A stretch of DNA of 64,000 bases from Hansschlegelia plantiphila. GTDB lineage: Bacteria; Pseudomonadota; Alphaproteobacteria; Rhizobiales; Methylopilaceae. Position 1 is the first letter of the stretch; every line of letters begins with the position of its first letter. Shown here piece by piece: positions 26,141 through 35,104 of the stretch. The position numbers were made by a program, and so were the translations under genes. The notes beneath the pieces are model-generated. The model made no database searches. It saw only the letters and a list, made by a program, of their open reading frames with translations, and was not told the origin of the DNA. Location of the stretch: assembly GCF_027922265.1 (NCBI RefSeq), contig NZ_BSFI01000023.1, positions 124,001-188,000 of the forward strand, written 5' to 3'.

Positions 26141-27358
26141 CTATTCCGCCGCCTGTGCGACAGGCGGGAACACGCCGAGATGGATCTGGCCGATGAGATC
26201 GTGGGTGGCGTCAGTGTTCGGCGGATGGAACGGGCCGGATCGGACGTCGCGGCTTAACCGTTCGAGCTCGGCGCGCTTGGAGAGCGAACTCGCGCCGGCC
26301 ACCTTGGTCGCGCGGTCGACCACCCTCCGCGCGCCGTCGACCGCATGCTGCTTGGCTCCGAGCAGCTTCGTCGGCCACAGCAAGCCGTGGTCTTCGCCCC
26401 TGACCCATTCGTCGGCCACTTGCGAAAGATAGGCCCAGATGCTGTCGAGCTCGATCGAAGCCTTGGCGATCTCGGTCTGCGTCTGGGGGTGGTGGGCGTA
26501 GGTGCGTCCGTTCAGTGCGGGCGAGATCCGCCGCTTCGCGCCCTCGACGGCGAGGTCGAAGGCGCGGCGGGCGACGCCGTAGTAGACCGCGCCGATCGGC
26601 AGGACCGCCGACGAGATGATCCCGTCGATGAACGGATCAGCGGGCGGACCCGCGGGCAGCACGCGGGCGACATGCCGGCCCGGCGCGATGACGCCTTCGA
26701 GTACGGTGTCGTCGCTCTTCGTCGCGCGGACCCCGTGGGCGTCCCAGGTCTCTTCCGTGCGGTGGCCAGGATCCTGCCTGCGGATGAAGGCGTGAACGAT
26801 GCGCGGATTCGCCGGGTCGCTCGAATCCAGGCCGTGAACGCCGAGCCAATCCCAGACCGGGGACAGCGAGGTGAAGATCTTACGTCCATGGAAGCTGTAG
26901 GCGCCGTCCGCCAATGGTTCGGCGGCGACGGAGGAGCCGGCGAGGCCAAGATCGTTTCCCGGTTCGCCATGTCCGGCGGCGAAGATCTTGCCGGCGACGG
27001 CCTCCTCCAGAATCCAGTCGATGGAATGATCGCCCCGGCGCCAGAGATAGGCGGCGGTCCCCACCCAATAGAGATGCATATTCACGGCGAGCGCCGTCGC
27101 CGGGGCGTGGTAGGCGAGGCGAGCCTGCTCGTGCAGAAGTTGCGGCAGGGTGAGGCCCCCTCCGCCGAACTCGACCGGGGCCGCCGCTTTCAGATAGCCC
27201 GCGGCGCGCAGGTCATCGAGATCTTCGTGGAAGAACCGGTTCTGCCGGTCGAACTCCGCCGCGCGGTCATGGACCGCCGCGAGGAGATCGTCGCTCAACG
27301 ATATCCGGTTCGTTGCGACGGCGGACGGCGCGATGCTGATTTTGCTGTGCAGTCCCAT
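26141..27358 (-). CDS. Acyl-CoA-dehydrogenase-family flavoprotein
   Basis: This 405-residue flavoprotein has the dehydrogenase fold: LRAAGYLKAAAPVEFGGGG, ALAVNMHLYWVGTAAYLW, FAAGHGEPGNDLG, SFHGRKIFTSLSPVWDWLG and WDAHGVRATKSDD. It is first in the nine-gene operon with CMD proteins, ribose-type importer and NtaA/SfnB-like enzymes. It is more distant from DszC/SfnB than the other two homologues in the window, lacking the FYSTG/FYSSG and RNART phrases. The start at 27358 gives a normal N-terminus; an ATG 57 bases upstream is possible. Reaction unknown. Confidence 0.78.
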   Translation of the reverse strand: MGLHSKISIAPSAVATNRISLSDDLLAAVHDRAAEFDRQNRFFHEDLDDLRAAGYLKAAAPVEFGGGGLTLPQLLHEQARLAYHAPATALAVNMHLYWVGTAAYLWRRGDHSIDWILEEAVAGKIFAAGHGEPGNDLGLAGSSVAAEPLADGAYSFHGRKIFTSLSPVWDWLGVHGLDSSDPANPRIVHAFIRRQDPGHRTEETWDAHGVRATKSDDTVLEGVIAPGRHVARVLPAGPPADPFIDGIISSAVLPIGAVYYGVARRAFDLAVEGAKRRISPALNGRTYAHHPQTQTEIAKASIELDSIWAYLSQVADEWVRGEDHGLLWPTKLLGAKQHAVDGARRVVDRATKVAGASSLSKRAELERLSRDVRSGPFHPPNTDATHDLIGQIHLGVFPPVAQAAE

Positions 27359-27418
27359 GGGCCATTCGATCTCTTGGCGATCGTGACGCTGCGTCAGGCG
27401 CGGCAAAGCCAACAAAAT

Positions 27419-27429
27419 ATAGATTCTAT
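27419..27429. promoter_or_regulatory. Perfect ATAGA-T-TCTAT palindrome upstream of nine-gene operon
   Basis: This is the best copy of the half-site motif seen upstream of the sulfur operons. It lies about 60 bases before the first gene of the minus-strand operon, in AT-rich sequence. It could be an operator or part of a promoter. Confidence 0.4.
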
Positions 27430-27652
27430 CGAATGTCCAGAATGATATTCGTGGTTCGACCTCGCCCGTGTCAGCGGAAGGGTGTTTTTTCGTAGAGTCC
27501 GAGCTATTTAGCCGCGACGAGCGGCCGCAGCGCGAACCGCCGCGATTGCCGCCTCAGGCGGTCATTGCGCAAGATCGGCGCTCCACGCCCGCGCTGCTTC
27601 CGCCATCTCCAGGCGCTGGTCGCGGCTTTGGGTCGGATCTGGATGGACTATT

Positions 27653-28669
27653 TCAGCGCCAACCCAGAGCCGGCGCGACTTGCTCCAAAATGACCTCGAT
27701 CACATGGGCGTTGTATGCGACGCCCAACTGGTTCGGGACGGTGAGGAGCAGCGTGTCGGCCTCCGCGATAGCCTCGTCCGCCTTCAGCTCCTCCACGAGC
27801 TTGTCGGGTTCGGCTGCATAGGACCGGCCGAAGATCGCGCGCATGTTGTCGATGACGCCGACCTGGTCGTCGCCGTCCCCGCGTCCAAAATAGGCGCGGT
27901 CCCGGTCGTCCACGAGCGCGAAGATCGAACGCGAGACCGACACACGCGGGGTTCGCGCATGCCCGGCGTCCTTCCAGGCGTCGCGGTAGAGGCGGATCTG
28001 CCGCGCCTGCTGCACGTGAAACGGCTCGCCGCTCTCGTCCTTCTTCAGGGTCGAGCTTTGCAGGTTCATGCCCTGCTTCGCCGCCCAGACGGCCGTGTCG
28101 TTCGACGCCGATCCCCACCAGATGCGGCTGCGCAGGCCGGCCGAATGCGGCTCGATGCGAAGCAGTCCCGGAGGGTTCGGGAACATCGGACGCGGATTAG
28201 GCTCGGCGAAGCCTTCCCCGTTCAGCACGTTCAGGAAGACTTCGGCGTGACGGCGACCCATGTCGGCGTCGCTCTCGCCGTCCGCCGGCGCATAGCCGAA
28301 ATGCCGCCAACCCTCGATCACCTGCTCGGGCGAGCCGCGGCTGACGCCGAGCTGCAGCCGGCCTCCGGCGATCAGGTCCGCCGCGCCCGCGTCCTCGGCC
28401 ATATAGAGCGGGTTCTCGTACCGCATGTCGATGACGCCGGTTCCGACCTCGATGCGGCTCGTCTTCGCGCCGACCGCCGCGAGAAGCGGAAATGGCGAGG
28501 CGAGCTGCCGCGCGAAGTGGTGGACCCGGAAGTAAGCGCCATCGGCGCCGAGCTCCTCGGCCGCCACGGCGAGGTCTATCGACTGCAGCAGCGCGTCGCC
28601 GGCTGAGCGGGTCTGCGAGTGCGCGGCGGGCGACCAGTGGCCGAACGAAAGGAAGCCGATCTTCTTCAT
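27653..28669 (-). CDS. LLM-class flavin-dependent oxidoreductase (luciferase-like)
   Basis: This 338-residue luciferase-like oxidoreductase starts MKKIGFLSFGHWSPAAHSQ and has GADGAYFRVHHFARQLASP, RIEVGTGVIDMRYENPLYM, GRLQLGVSRGSPEQVIEGW and IWWGSASNDTAVWAAKQG. It should bind FMN or F420 and oxidise a small substrate. The ATG at 28669 begins the conserved N-terminus; a longer frame reaching 29080 reads antisense through azoR and is not real. It lies 294 bases before the nine-gene operon on the same strand, so it is probably a separate unit. Its substrate is unknown. Confidence 0.83.
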   Translation of the reverse strand: MKKIGFLSFGHWSPAAHSQTRSAGDALLQSIDLAVAAEELGADGAYFRVHHFARQLASPFPLLAAVGAKTSRIEVGTGVIDMRYENPLYMAEDAGAADLIAGGRLQLGVSRGSPEQVIEGWRHFGYAPADGESDADMGRRHAEVFLNVLNGEGFAEPNPRPMFPNPPGLLRIEPHSAGLRSRIWWGSASNDTAVWAAKQGMNLQSSTLKKDESGEPFHVQQARQIRLYRDAWKDAGHARTPRVSVSRSIFALVDDRDRAYFGRGDGDDQVGVIDNMRAIFGRSYAAEPDKLVEELKADEAIAEADTLLLTVPNQLGVAYNAHVIEVILEQVAPALGWR

Positions 28670-28823
28670 GGGGTCTACTCTACGGGATCTGACGACCGGG
28701 TCCGGCCCTGGACGAGGACGCGTCCGATCTATTTCAGCGGGGCAGGGGCTTGGCATGCACGTGGCGAGACTACGCCCGCCACCCCGAAAGGCGGACGCGG
28801 AGTTGGTGGACGTCAGGCGGCTT

Positions 28824-29093
28824 TCAGCCCTCCGCGTCGCTGAGCGCGGCCTCGAGCGCCTTCTCGCGCACGCCGGGTCCGGCCATGACCCTTTCCGCCG
28901 AAGATTCCGCGTCCGGTCCCGACGCGGCGAGATGCGCGGCCGAAAGATGCGCGAGAGGAGCCGTGGCGAGATCGCGGCGCACGATTTCGACTTCCGGCGT
29001 GTCTTCTGCGAGGCGCTGGACCATCGCCGCGGAAACGGCGCGGCTGACTGAATCTCCGCCGAGAATGCCGGCGTCGACATGAAGGAGTTTCAC
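28824..29093 (-). pseudogene. azoR: Truncated azoR (FMN-dependent NADH-azoreductase), N-terminal remnant
   Basis: Only 89 residues remain of a protein normally about 200 long. The N-terminus is intact (MKLLHVDAGILGGDSVSRAV, then EVEIVRRDLATAPLAHLS), but the frame ends at a stop soon after REKALEAALSDAEG. No azoreductase sequence continues in any frame of the following 150 bases, so the 3' two thirds, with the flavin-pocket and dimer regions, is deleted. It is divergent from the HxlR-family gene that probably controlled it. Confidence 0.7.
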
Positions 29094-29113
29094 AGGGGTC
29101 TCGGTATCTGTTT

Positions 29114-29136
29114 GTAACCGAGGACCTATAAGTTAC
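29114..29136. promoter_or_regulatory. Inverted repeat, candidate HxlR-family operator
   Basis: GTAAC and GTTAC, separated by 13 bases, form an inverted repeat in the divergent region between the azoR remnant and the HxlR-family gene. HxlR-type regulators commonly bind such dyads next to quinone- or azo-reductase genes. Binding here is inferred. Confidence 0.45.
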
Positions 29137-29167
29137 TTGCCCAGCCTAGGCGCAAGGAGGCACATTT

Positions 29168-29572
29168 TTGAAACGCACGAACACCGATGTTCCCAGCTTC
29201 GGCTATACGGGCGCGGAATCGCACGACTGCCGGATGGTGAATTCCGTCCTTGCACGCATCGGCGACAAGTGGAGCGTGCTGGTGGTGATGTTCCTCGCCG
29301 ACGGCTCGAAGCGCTTCAACGAGCTCAAGCGGCTGATCGGCGGGGTGTCCCAGCGCATGCTGACGCTGACGCTGCGTGGCCTCGAACGCGACGGGCTCGT
29401 CACGCGGACCGTGACGCCCAGCATTCCGCCACGGGTCGACTACGAGCTCACCGATCTCGGCCGCTCGCTGCAGAAGCATGCCGTCGCGCTCGCCGGCTGG
29501 GCGAACGAAAACCAGTCAGCGATCGAACGTGCGCGGACAAGGTTCGACAGCGAGCGCAAACAAACATCCTGA
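29168..29572 (+). CDS. HxlR-family winged-helix transcriptional regulator
   Basis: This 134-residue regulator has the HxlR pattern: an N-terminal Cys (SHDCRMVNSVLARIGDKWS), then VLVVMFLADGSKRFNELKR, IGGVSQRMLTLTLRGLERD, GLVTRTVTPSIPPRVDYEL and TDLGRSL. The single Cys in this position is the electrophile or quinone sensor in YodB/QorR-type members. The start is TTG, supported by AGGAGG seven bases upstream. It is divergent from the truncated azoR, its likely former target. Confidence 0.85.
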   Translation: MKRTNTDVPSFGYTGAESHDCRMVNSVLARIGDKWSVLVVMFLADGSKRFNELKRLIGGVSQRMLTLTLRGLERDGLVTRTVTPSIPPRVDYELTDLGRSLQKHAVALAGWANENQSAIERARTRFDSERKQTS

Positions 29573-29716
29573 GCTTCATCGCCGTTCTCGTTTCCTTGCA
29601 TGCGAGAGACGGCGACTCCCGATCTTGGGCGCAGCTTTGCGGGGCCCGCGGGTTGGATGTCCCCCTTGTCGCCGAGCACCCAAGAGCCTCGTGGATGCCC
29701 GGCAGTCTGTCGGTCG

Positions 29717-30979
29717 TCAGCTCCAGGCGTGGAGCGGCGGGTTCACCCCGTTCAGCGCGTGATTGCCGACGATCGCGTACTTCCAGCGTACGGGATCGTG
29801 CAGCGTGTGGGTTCGGGCGTTGCGCCAAAGACGATCGAGGTTGTGCTCGGCGAGCGTCGAGCGCGCGCCCGAGAGCTCGAACAGCTTGTTCGTCGCCGCG
29901 ATGGCGATCTCGGTCGAGAGCACCTTGGCCTCGGCCGTCGCGATCTGGGCCTGGGCGACCGTCTCGGCCGTCGGATTCTCGACCGCTTGGTCGATCGCGC
30001 GTCCGGCCCGCTCCTGCAGCGCCTGCGCGGCGTGGAGCCGGATGGTGAGATCCCCGATCGCCTGTATCGTGTAGGGGTCGTCGGATGCGCGCTCGACCCC
30101 GCTGTCCACCCAGGCGCGGGACTTCGTGTTGACGAAGTCGATCGTCTCCGCGATGGCCGCGGACGCGATGCCCGTGTCGACCGCGACCTGGATGATCTGG
30201 AAGATCGCGCCGTCCGCGGTCGGACGCTCGTAGCCCTTGTAGCCGGGGACGAGGTGGGTCTTCGGCACCTTGACGTTGTCGAGGATCACCGTGCCCGAGA
30301 GCGTGGTCTTCTGGCCGAACGCCGACCAGTCGTCGATCACCGTCAGGCCCGGTGCGTCGCGTTCGGCGATCGCGTACCAGGCGCGGCCCTGGTCATCGAG
30401 CGCGACGATCGGCACGAGGTGCGCGAGGATGGCGCCCGACGAGTAGAACTTGCGTCCGTTGACGACGACGTGGTCGCCCGCCTCGGTGAACGTCGTTTCG
30501 AAATCCGCCGCGCGTTTCGACTTGAACTCGGAGAATGCGTTTCCGAAGCGCACGCCCTTCAACGCCTCGCCGAACAGCAGCTTCTGCTGCTCCGGGTCCG
30601 AGACCGTGCGGATCGCCGCGATCACGCCAAGGTGGTTCTGCGCGATCTGGCCGATCGACGAGTCCGCGGCCGAGATGATCTCGATGACCCTTGCGAGGGT
30701 GGCGTAGGAGACCTCCGGCCCGCCGAACGCCTTCGGCACGTTGATCGACCACAGCCCGCTCTGGGAGAAGGCGTCGAGCTCCGCGGTCGGCCAGATGCGC
30801 CTCGCGTCCCGTTCGGACGATCCGGGGGCGAACGCGGCCGCCAGCCGCTCGGCGACCGCGATCGCCTCGGCGTCGTCCTTGATCACGTGGGCGGGCGTGG
30901 ACGACCGCTGGGGTCCGGGCACGCTTTTGGGGGCGTCGTCGACGACTGCGAGACGGGGCTGGGCGCCGGATGTGCTCAT
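29717..30979 (-). CDS. sfnB: SfnB-family sulfur acquisition oxidoreductase
   Basis: This 420-residue flavoprotein has an acyl-CoA dehydrogenase fold. SfnB-like phrases include DDAEAIAVAERLAAAFAPG, FSQSGLWSINVPKAFGGPE, IGQIAQNHLGVIAAIRTV, NGRKFYSSGAILAHL, WSAFGQKTTLSGTVILDNV, and NLDRLWRNARTHTLHDPV. Family members work with SfnG in use of dimethyl sulfide-derived compounds as sulfur source. It is the last gene of the msuE-sfnG operon, 34 bases after the LivF-like gene. Confidence 0.83.
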   Translation of the reverse strand: MSTSGAQPRLAVVDDAPKSVPGPQRSSTPAHVIKDDAEAIAVAERLAAAFAPGSSERDARRIWPTAELDAFSQSGLWSINVPKAFGGPEVSYATLARVIEIISAADSSIGQIAQNHLGVIAAIRTVSDPEQQKLLFGEALKGVRFGNAFSEFKSKRAADFETTFTEAGDHVVVNGRKFYSSGAILAHLVPIVALDDQGRAWYAIAERDAPGLTVIDDWSAFGQKTTLSGTVILDNVKVPKTHLVPGYKGYERPTADGAIFQIIQVAVDTGIASAAIAETIDFVNTKSRAWVDSGVERASDDPYTIQAIGDLTIRLHAAQALQERAGRAIDQAVENPTAETVAQAQIATAEAKVLSTEIAIAATNKLFELSGARSTLAEHNLDRLWRNARTHTLHDPVRWKYAIVGNHALNGVNPPLHAWS

Positions 30980-31013
30980 GGGTTTGTTTCCTGTCAAAGA
31001 GATATTGTGACGG

Positions 31014-31784
31014 TCAGGCCACGCGGGTCTCGATGGACGGCGCACGGCCGAGGTAGAACGCCTTGACGTCGCCGCGCGCCGCGAGCGCCTTGGCGTCGCC
31101 CTCAAGCGCGGTGCGGCCGTTTTCCAGCACCACGGCGCGGTCTGCGTGGCGCAGCGCGATCGCGGCGTTCTGCTCTGCCACCAGGATCGCGAGTCCGCTC
31201 TCTGTCGTGAGCCGCTTGAGGGCGCGGAAGATGTGCTCGACGACGAGCGGCGCGAGCCCCATGGACGGCTCGTCGAGCAGCAGCACGCGGGGCCGGCTCG
31301 CCAGCGCCCGGCCGATCGCGACCATCTGCTGCTCGCCGCCCGAGACCAGGCCCGCGGGACTGCGTCGGACCTCCGTGAGCCGCGGGAACAACGCATAGAT
31401 CTTATCGAGATCCTCGCGCTGTTCCGCGCGCGTCGAGCTTCTCCCGAGCGCACCGGTGATGAGGTTCTCCTCGACGGTGAGCGAGCGGAAGCAGCGCCGG
31501 CCCTCCGGCGCGAGCACCAGCCCGCGCCGGACCAGCCGATGGACCGGCTGGTGGGTGACGTCCTCGCCCTCGAACGAGATGCGCCCGGCCGTCACCGCCC
31601 CGCGATCGACCGGCAGGAGGTTTGCAGCGGCCTTCAGCGTGGTGGTCTTGCCGGCGCCGTTCGCTCCGATCAGCGCGACGAACGCGCCGGCCGGGACAGC
31701 GACGCTCACGCCCGAAAGCGCGCGGATCGCGCCGCCATAGGAGACTTCGACGGCGTCGAGTTCGAGCAGAGGGCCGCTCGTCAT
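31014..31784 (-). CDS. Branched-chain-type ABC transporter ATPase (LivF-like) 2
   Basis: This 256-residue ATPase has Walker A GANGAGKTT, LVLAPEGRRCFRSLTVEENL, signature SGGEQQMVAIGRAL, Walker B LLLDEPSMGLAP and ILVAEQNAAIALRHADR. The ATG at 31784 overlaps the binding-protein stop by four bases. It completes the importer encoded with sfnG. Confidence 0.87.
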   Translation of the reverse strand: MTSGPLLELDAVEVSYGGAIRALSGVSVAVPAGAFVALIGANGAGKTTTLKAAANLLPVDRGAVTAGRISFEGEDVTHQPVHRLVRRGLVLAPEGRRCFRSLTVEENLITGALGRSSTRAEQREDLDKIYALFPRLTEVRRSPAGLVSGGEQQMVAIGRALASRPRVLLLDEPSMGLAPLVVEHIFRALKRLTTESGLAILVAEQNAAIALRHADRAVVLENGRTALEGDAKALAARGDVKAFYLGRAPSIETRVA

Positions 31785-33127
31785 TCCGCGCTCGCCTTGC
31801 GGACGGAGTCGGCGGCCTCTTCCCTGGCGCAGTCGCGCGGCTCGATCTTGTGCTCGACGGCGTACTGGGCCGCGGACTTTTCGATGATCGGCCGCAGCAG
31901 CTTCCAGTCCGGTGCGATCCAGTCCGAGACGACCTTCCACTTCTGCCCGTCCCACTGCTGGAACGTGACGCGCCCGTCGCCCTCGTGGTTGGCGCAGGTG
32001 ACGTTGATCGAGTGGAACAGGCCCTTGGCCCCCAGCGCGGCCACCCGAGCTTCGTCGAGCCGGAGGTTCTCGAAGCCCCAGCGGACCTCGTCGCCCGTCA
32101 GCGTGCGCTTGCCGAACTTGGCTTGCGCGATCCGGATCGCCTCGACGTTCAGGATGCCGTTGACGATGCCGAGGTTGTGGTAGACGGAGCCGATGCGGGC
32201 CTTGTCCTGCAGGTTGCCCTTATTCGCGTCGTAGACCGTCTTGATGATCTCCTGCACCACCGGGTAGTCCGCGCCCGAGGCCTGCGTGGTGATCGCGACG
32301 TAGCCCTTGGCCGCGTCGCCCGCGGGGCGCACGTCCTCCTCGGAGTTCGACCAGACGTTGCCGACGATGTGGTCGGCCGGGAAGCCAGTCTTCTGAGCAG
32401 TCTTCAGGGCGACGGGGTTCATTACCCCCCAGCCGCGCAGCACCACGTAGTCGGGCTTGGCGCGGCGGATGGTCAGCCACTGCGCCTGCTGCTCGTTGCC
32501 GGGATGCGGCACCTCGATCTGCTGGACTTCGAACCCGAACTGCTTGGCCAGCAGATCGTAGATCGGGATCGTCTCCTTGCCGTAGGGCGAGCCGTGGTAG
32601 AGCACCACGATCTTCTTGCCCTTCAGCTTCTCGATCCCGCCCTCGCGGCCGGCGAGATAGTTCACGATGCCGGAGGTCTCGCTGTAGGGGTTGAGAAGCA
32701 GCGGGAAGACATAAGGGAAGACGCGGCCGTCGGTGGAGTCGGTGCGGCCGTGGTTGATGGTGATGAGCGGGACCTTGTCCTTGGTGATCCGGTCGATCAT
32801 CGCGTAAGCGATGCCGACCGAGAGCGGGTTCCAGGCGGCCACGCCCGGGTTGTTCTTCAGCCGCTCGTAGACCTCGACGCCTCGCTCGACCTCGTACTGG
32901 GTCTCGCCCTCGCTCCAGGTCAGCTTCACCCCGTTCACGCCGCCGTCGCGGGTGTTGATGAGGTTCAGGTAGTCGATGAAGCCGCCGAAGAAGCCGGTTC
33001 CGCCGGCGGCATAGGGGCCCACGCGGTAGCTCTGGAGCGGAAAATACTGCTCGTCGGCAAGCGCCGCGGCCGAAGTCAGCGCTACGCTCGCGACGGCGGC
33101 TGCGCGAAGCCAGTGCTTGATGGTCAT
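31781..33127 (-). CDS. Periplasmic substrate-binding protein of second Liv-type importer
   Basis: This 448-residue protein has a signal peptide (MTIKHWLRAAAVASVALTS, cleavage after ALA) and a type-1 periplasmic fold. It is homologous to the tandem pair at 13.1-15.8 kb: LQSYRVGPYAAGGTGFFGG, GGVNGVKLTWSEGETQYEV, VVLYHGSPYGKETIP, DYVVLRGWGVMNPVALKTA. GGGGGA lies six bases before the ATG. Encoded with sfnG and msuE, it may bind methanesulfonate, dimethyl sulfone or a precursor; this is inferred from the operon. Confidence 0.84.
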   Translation of the reverse strand: MTIKHWLRAAAVASVALTSAAALADEQYFPLQSYRVGPYAAGGTGFFGGFIDYLNLINTRDGGVNGVKLTWSEGETQYEVERGVEVYERLKNNPGVAAWNPLSVGIAYAMIDRITKDKVPLITINHGRTDSTDGRVFPYVFPLLLNPYSETSGIVNYLAGREGGIEKLKGKKIVVLYHGSPYGKETIPIYDLLAKQFGFEVQQIEVPHPGNEQQAQWLTIRRAKPDYVVLRGWGVMNPVALKTAQKTGFPADHIVGNVWSNSEEDVRPAGDAAKGYVAITTQASGADYPVVQEIIKTVYDANKGNLQDKARIGSVYHNLGIVNGILNVEAIRIAQAKFGKRTLTGDEVRWGFENLRLDEARVAALGAKGLFHSINVTCANHEGDGRVTFQQWDGQKWKVVSDWIAPDWKLLRPIIEKSAAQYAVEHKIEPRDCAREEAADSVRKASAE

Positions 33128-33149
33128 GGAAGTTCCCCCGGTGGGTTGG

Positions 33150-34208
33150 TCAGCCGCCGTAAGGCGGTTTAAGGAAGGGACGGAGCGCGCGAGCGCGCGC
33201 GCGGTCGGCGAGCGCCACGAGGCCTTTGGGCTCTGCGATCAGGAAAGCGATGATCAGCGCGCCGAGCAGCACGCGCTGGCTGAGCTCGAGCACGCCGGAG
33301 TCGAAAGCGCCGCCAAAGGCCGCCTGTCCGAGGCGCGAGAGGGCGAGCGGCAGGACGACGATCAGAGCCGCGCCGAAGAAGGCGCCGCGGATCGAGGCCA
33401 GCCCGCCGATGATCACGATGAAGAGGATCTGGAACGAGCGGTCGAGGTTGAAGCCCGCGGGCTCGATGGTCCGCAGGTAGGCGAAGGACCACAGCGCGCC
33501 CGCGACGCCGATGATGAAGGACGAGACCGCGAAGGCGACGAGCTTGGTCCGCAGGACGGGCACGCCGACGATGCGCGCCGCGGTCTCGTTGTCCCGGACC
33601 GCGATGAAGTTTCGGCCCGTCTGCGAATTGGCGAGGCGGACGGCGAACAGCGTTGCGGCGACCACCACCGTCAGGGCGAACAGGTACCGCTCGACCGGGC
33701 CGTCGATGACGTGGCCGGCCAGCACGATGTCCGGCGCCCGCACGACGCCCGACGCCGAGCCGTTCGAAAACCAGTCGAACTTGTTGAGCGCCCACTGGAC
33801 GAAGAACTGCGCCGCGAGCGTCGAGACCGCGAGGTAAAAGCCGCGCAGCCTGAGGCTTGGCAGCCCGAACGCAAGGCCCACCGCGGCGGCCGACAGGCCC
33901 CCTAGGATCAGGCTGCCGACGAAGGGCAGGCCCGGCACGCGCAGGTCGAAGTTGAAGGCGGCGTAGGCCCCGACAGCCATGAAGGCGGCCGACCCGAGCG
34001 AGAGCTGGCCAGCGTAGCCTGTGAGCAGGTTAAGGCCCAGGCCTGCAAGCGACAATGCGAGGAACGGCAGCAGGATCGCCTCGAACAGGTAGGTCGAACC
34101 GACGAGCGGTGGCAGCAGGTAGGCGCTCGCCAGGACGAGCGCTCCCGCGACGGCCCCGGAGGTCAGGCGCCGCGATGGGGCGGCGAGCCGGAACGCGACG
34201 TCGGCCAT
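33150..34208 (-). CDS. Branched-chain-type ABC permease (LivM-like) 2
   Basis: This 352-residue membrane permease has LAGLGLNLLTGYAGQLSLG, AAFMAVGAYAAFNFDLRVP, LRLRGFYLAVSTLAAQFFV and IVIIGGLASIRGAFFGAAL. The ATG at 34208 overlaps the stop of the LivH-like gene; a TTG one codon upstream is possible. It lies 22 bases before the binding-protein gene. Confidence 0.87.
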   Translation of the reverse strand: MADVAFRLAAPSRRLTSGAVAGALVLASAYLLPPLVGSTYLFEAILLPFLALSLAGLGLNLLTGYAGQLSLGSAAFMAVGAYAAFNFDLRVPGLPFVGSLILGGLSAAAVGLAFGLPSLRLRGFYLAVSTLAAQFFVQWALNKFDWFSNGSASGVVRAPDIVLAGHVIDGPVERYLFALTVVVAATLFAVRLANSQTGRNFIAVRDNETAARIVGVPVLRTKLVAFAVSSFIIGVAGALWSFAYLRTIEPAGFNLDRSFQILFIVIIGGLASIRGAFFGAALIVVLPLALSRLGQAAFGGAFDSGVLELSQRVLLGALIIAFLIAEPKGLVALADRARARALRPFLKPPYGG

Positions 34209-35104
34209 CAAGCGCGCTCCGTCGACGGGCGGCCGAACAGCCCGGAGGGCTTCACGAGGAGCAGCGCGAGCGCGACCGCATAGGCGATCCAGCTTTCGAT
34301 ACCCCCGCCGAGCAACGGCCCGAGATAGACCTCGCCGAGCTTCTCCACCGCCCCGATGATCAGGCCGCCGACGATCGCGCCCGCTATGGAGTCGAAGCCA
34401 CCGAGCACAAGCACGGGAAGCGCCTTCAGCACCACGAGCGAGAGCGAGAACTGGACGCCGAGCCGTGCGCCCCAGAGCAGGCCGGCCACGAGCGCGACCA
34501 GCCCGGCCGCCGTCCAGACGACGACCCAGACGCGGTGGAGACGAAGGCCGACGGCGACGGCAGCGAACTGGTCGTCGGCGACGGCCTGGAATGCGAGGCC
34601 GATCCGGGTGAAGCGGAAGAAGGCGAGGAGGCTCGCGACCATAGCGGCCGCGACGCCTGCGGCGACGAGGTCGAAGGTCGAGATGAAGACGCCCGCGACG
34701 TCGATCGGCGTGTCGTCGATCCCGAGGTCGAGCGCGTGGACCTGCGTCCCCCAGATAAGCTGAGCCGCGCCCTCGATGATGTAGGACAGGCCGAGAGTGG
34801 CCATGAACAGGGTGATGGGAGGCTGGTTGACCAGCGGCCTCAGAACGGCGCGCTCGACTCCGATCCCGATCAGGGTCAGGGCCGCGAACGTCAGGGCGAA
34901 CGCCGCCCAGAACGGCAGGCCCTTTTCTACCAAGCTGACGAAGGTCAACGCTGCGAACAGCAGCAGCGCCCCTTGAGCGAAGTTCAGGACGCCCGAGGTC
35001 TTGTAAATCAGCACGAAGCCAATCGCGACGAGCGAGTACATCACCCCAGACAACAGGCCGCCGACCAAGACCTCGACGAAGAACTGGAAATCCGCGAGCT
35101 CCAT
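34208..35104 (-). CDS. Branched-chain-type ABC permease (LivH-like) 2
   Basis: This 298-residue membrane permease has GVMYSLVAIGFVLIYKTSG, VLNFAQGALLLFAALTFVS, NQPPITLFMATLGLSYIIE and LPVLVLGGFDSIAGAIVGG. The ATG at 35104 overlaps the stop of the LivG-like gene by one base. A TTG one codon earlier would also fit. Confidence 0.87.
   Translation of the reverse strand: MELADFQFFVEVLVGGLLSGVMYSLVAIGFVLIYKTSGVLNFAQGALLLFAALTFVSLVEKGLPFWAAFALTFAALTLIGIGVERAVLRPLVNQPPITLFMATLGLSYIIEGAAQLIWGTQVHALDLGIDDTPIDVAGVFISTFDLVAAGVAAAMVASLLAFFRFTRIGLAFQAVADDQFAAVAVGLRLHRVWVVVWTAAGLVALVAGLLWGARLGVQFSLSLVVLKALPVLVLGGFDSIAGAIVGGLIIGAVEKLGEVYLGPLLGGGIESWIAYAVALALLLVKPSGLFGRPSTERA

Noticed and set aside
27468..27821. 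117-codon plus-strand frame upstream of the LLM oxidoreductase end
   Set aside because: Overlaps a recognised gene on the other strand, low-complexity Ser/Ala end, no ribosome site.
28670..29080. N-terminal extension of the LLM oxidoreductase frame
   Set aside because: It reads antisense through the azoR remnant and the conserved N-terminus begins at 28669.
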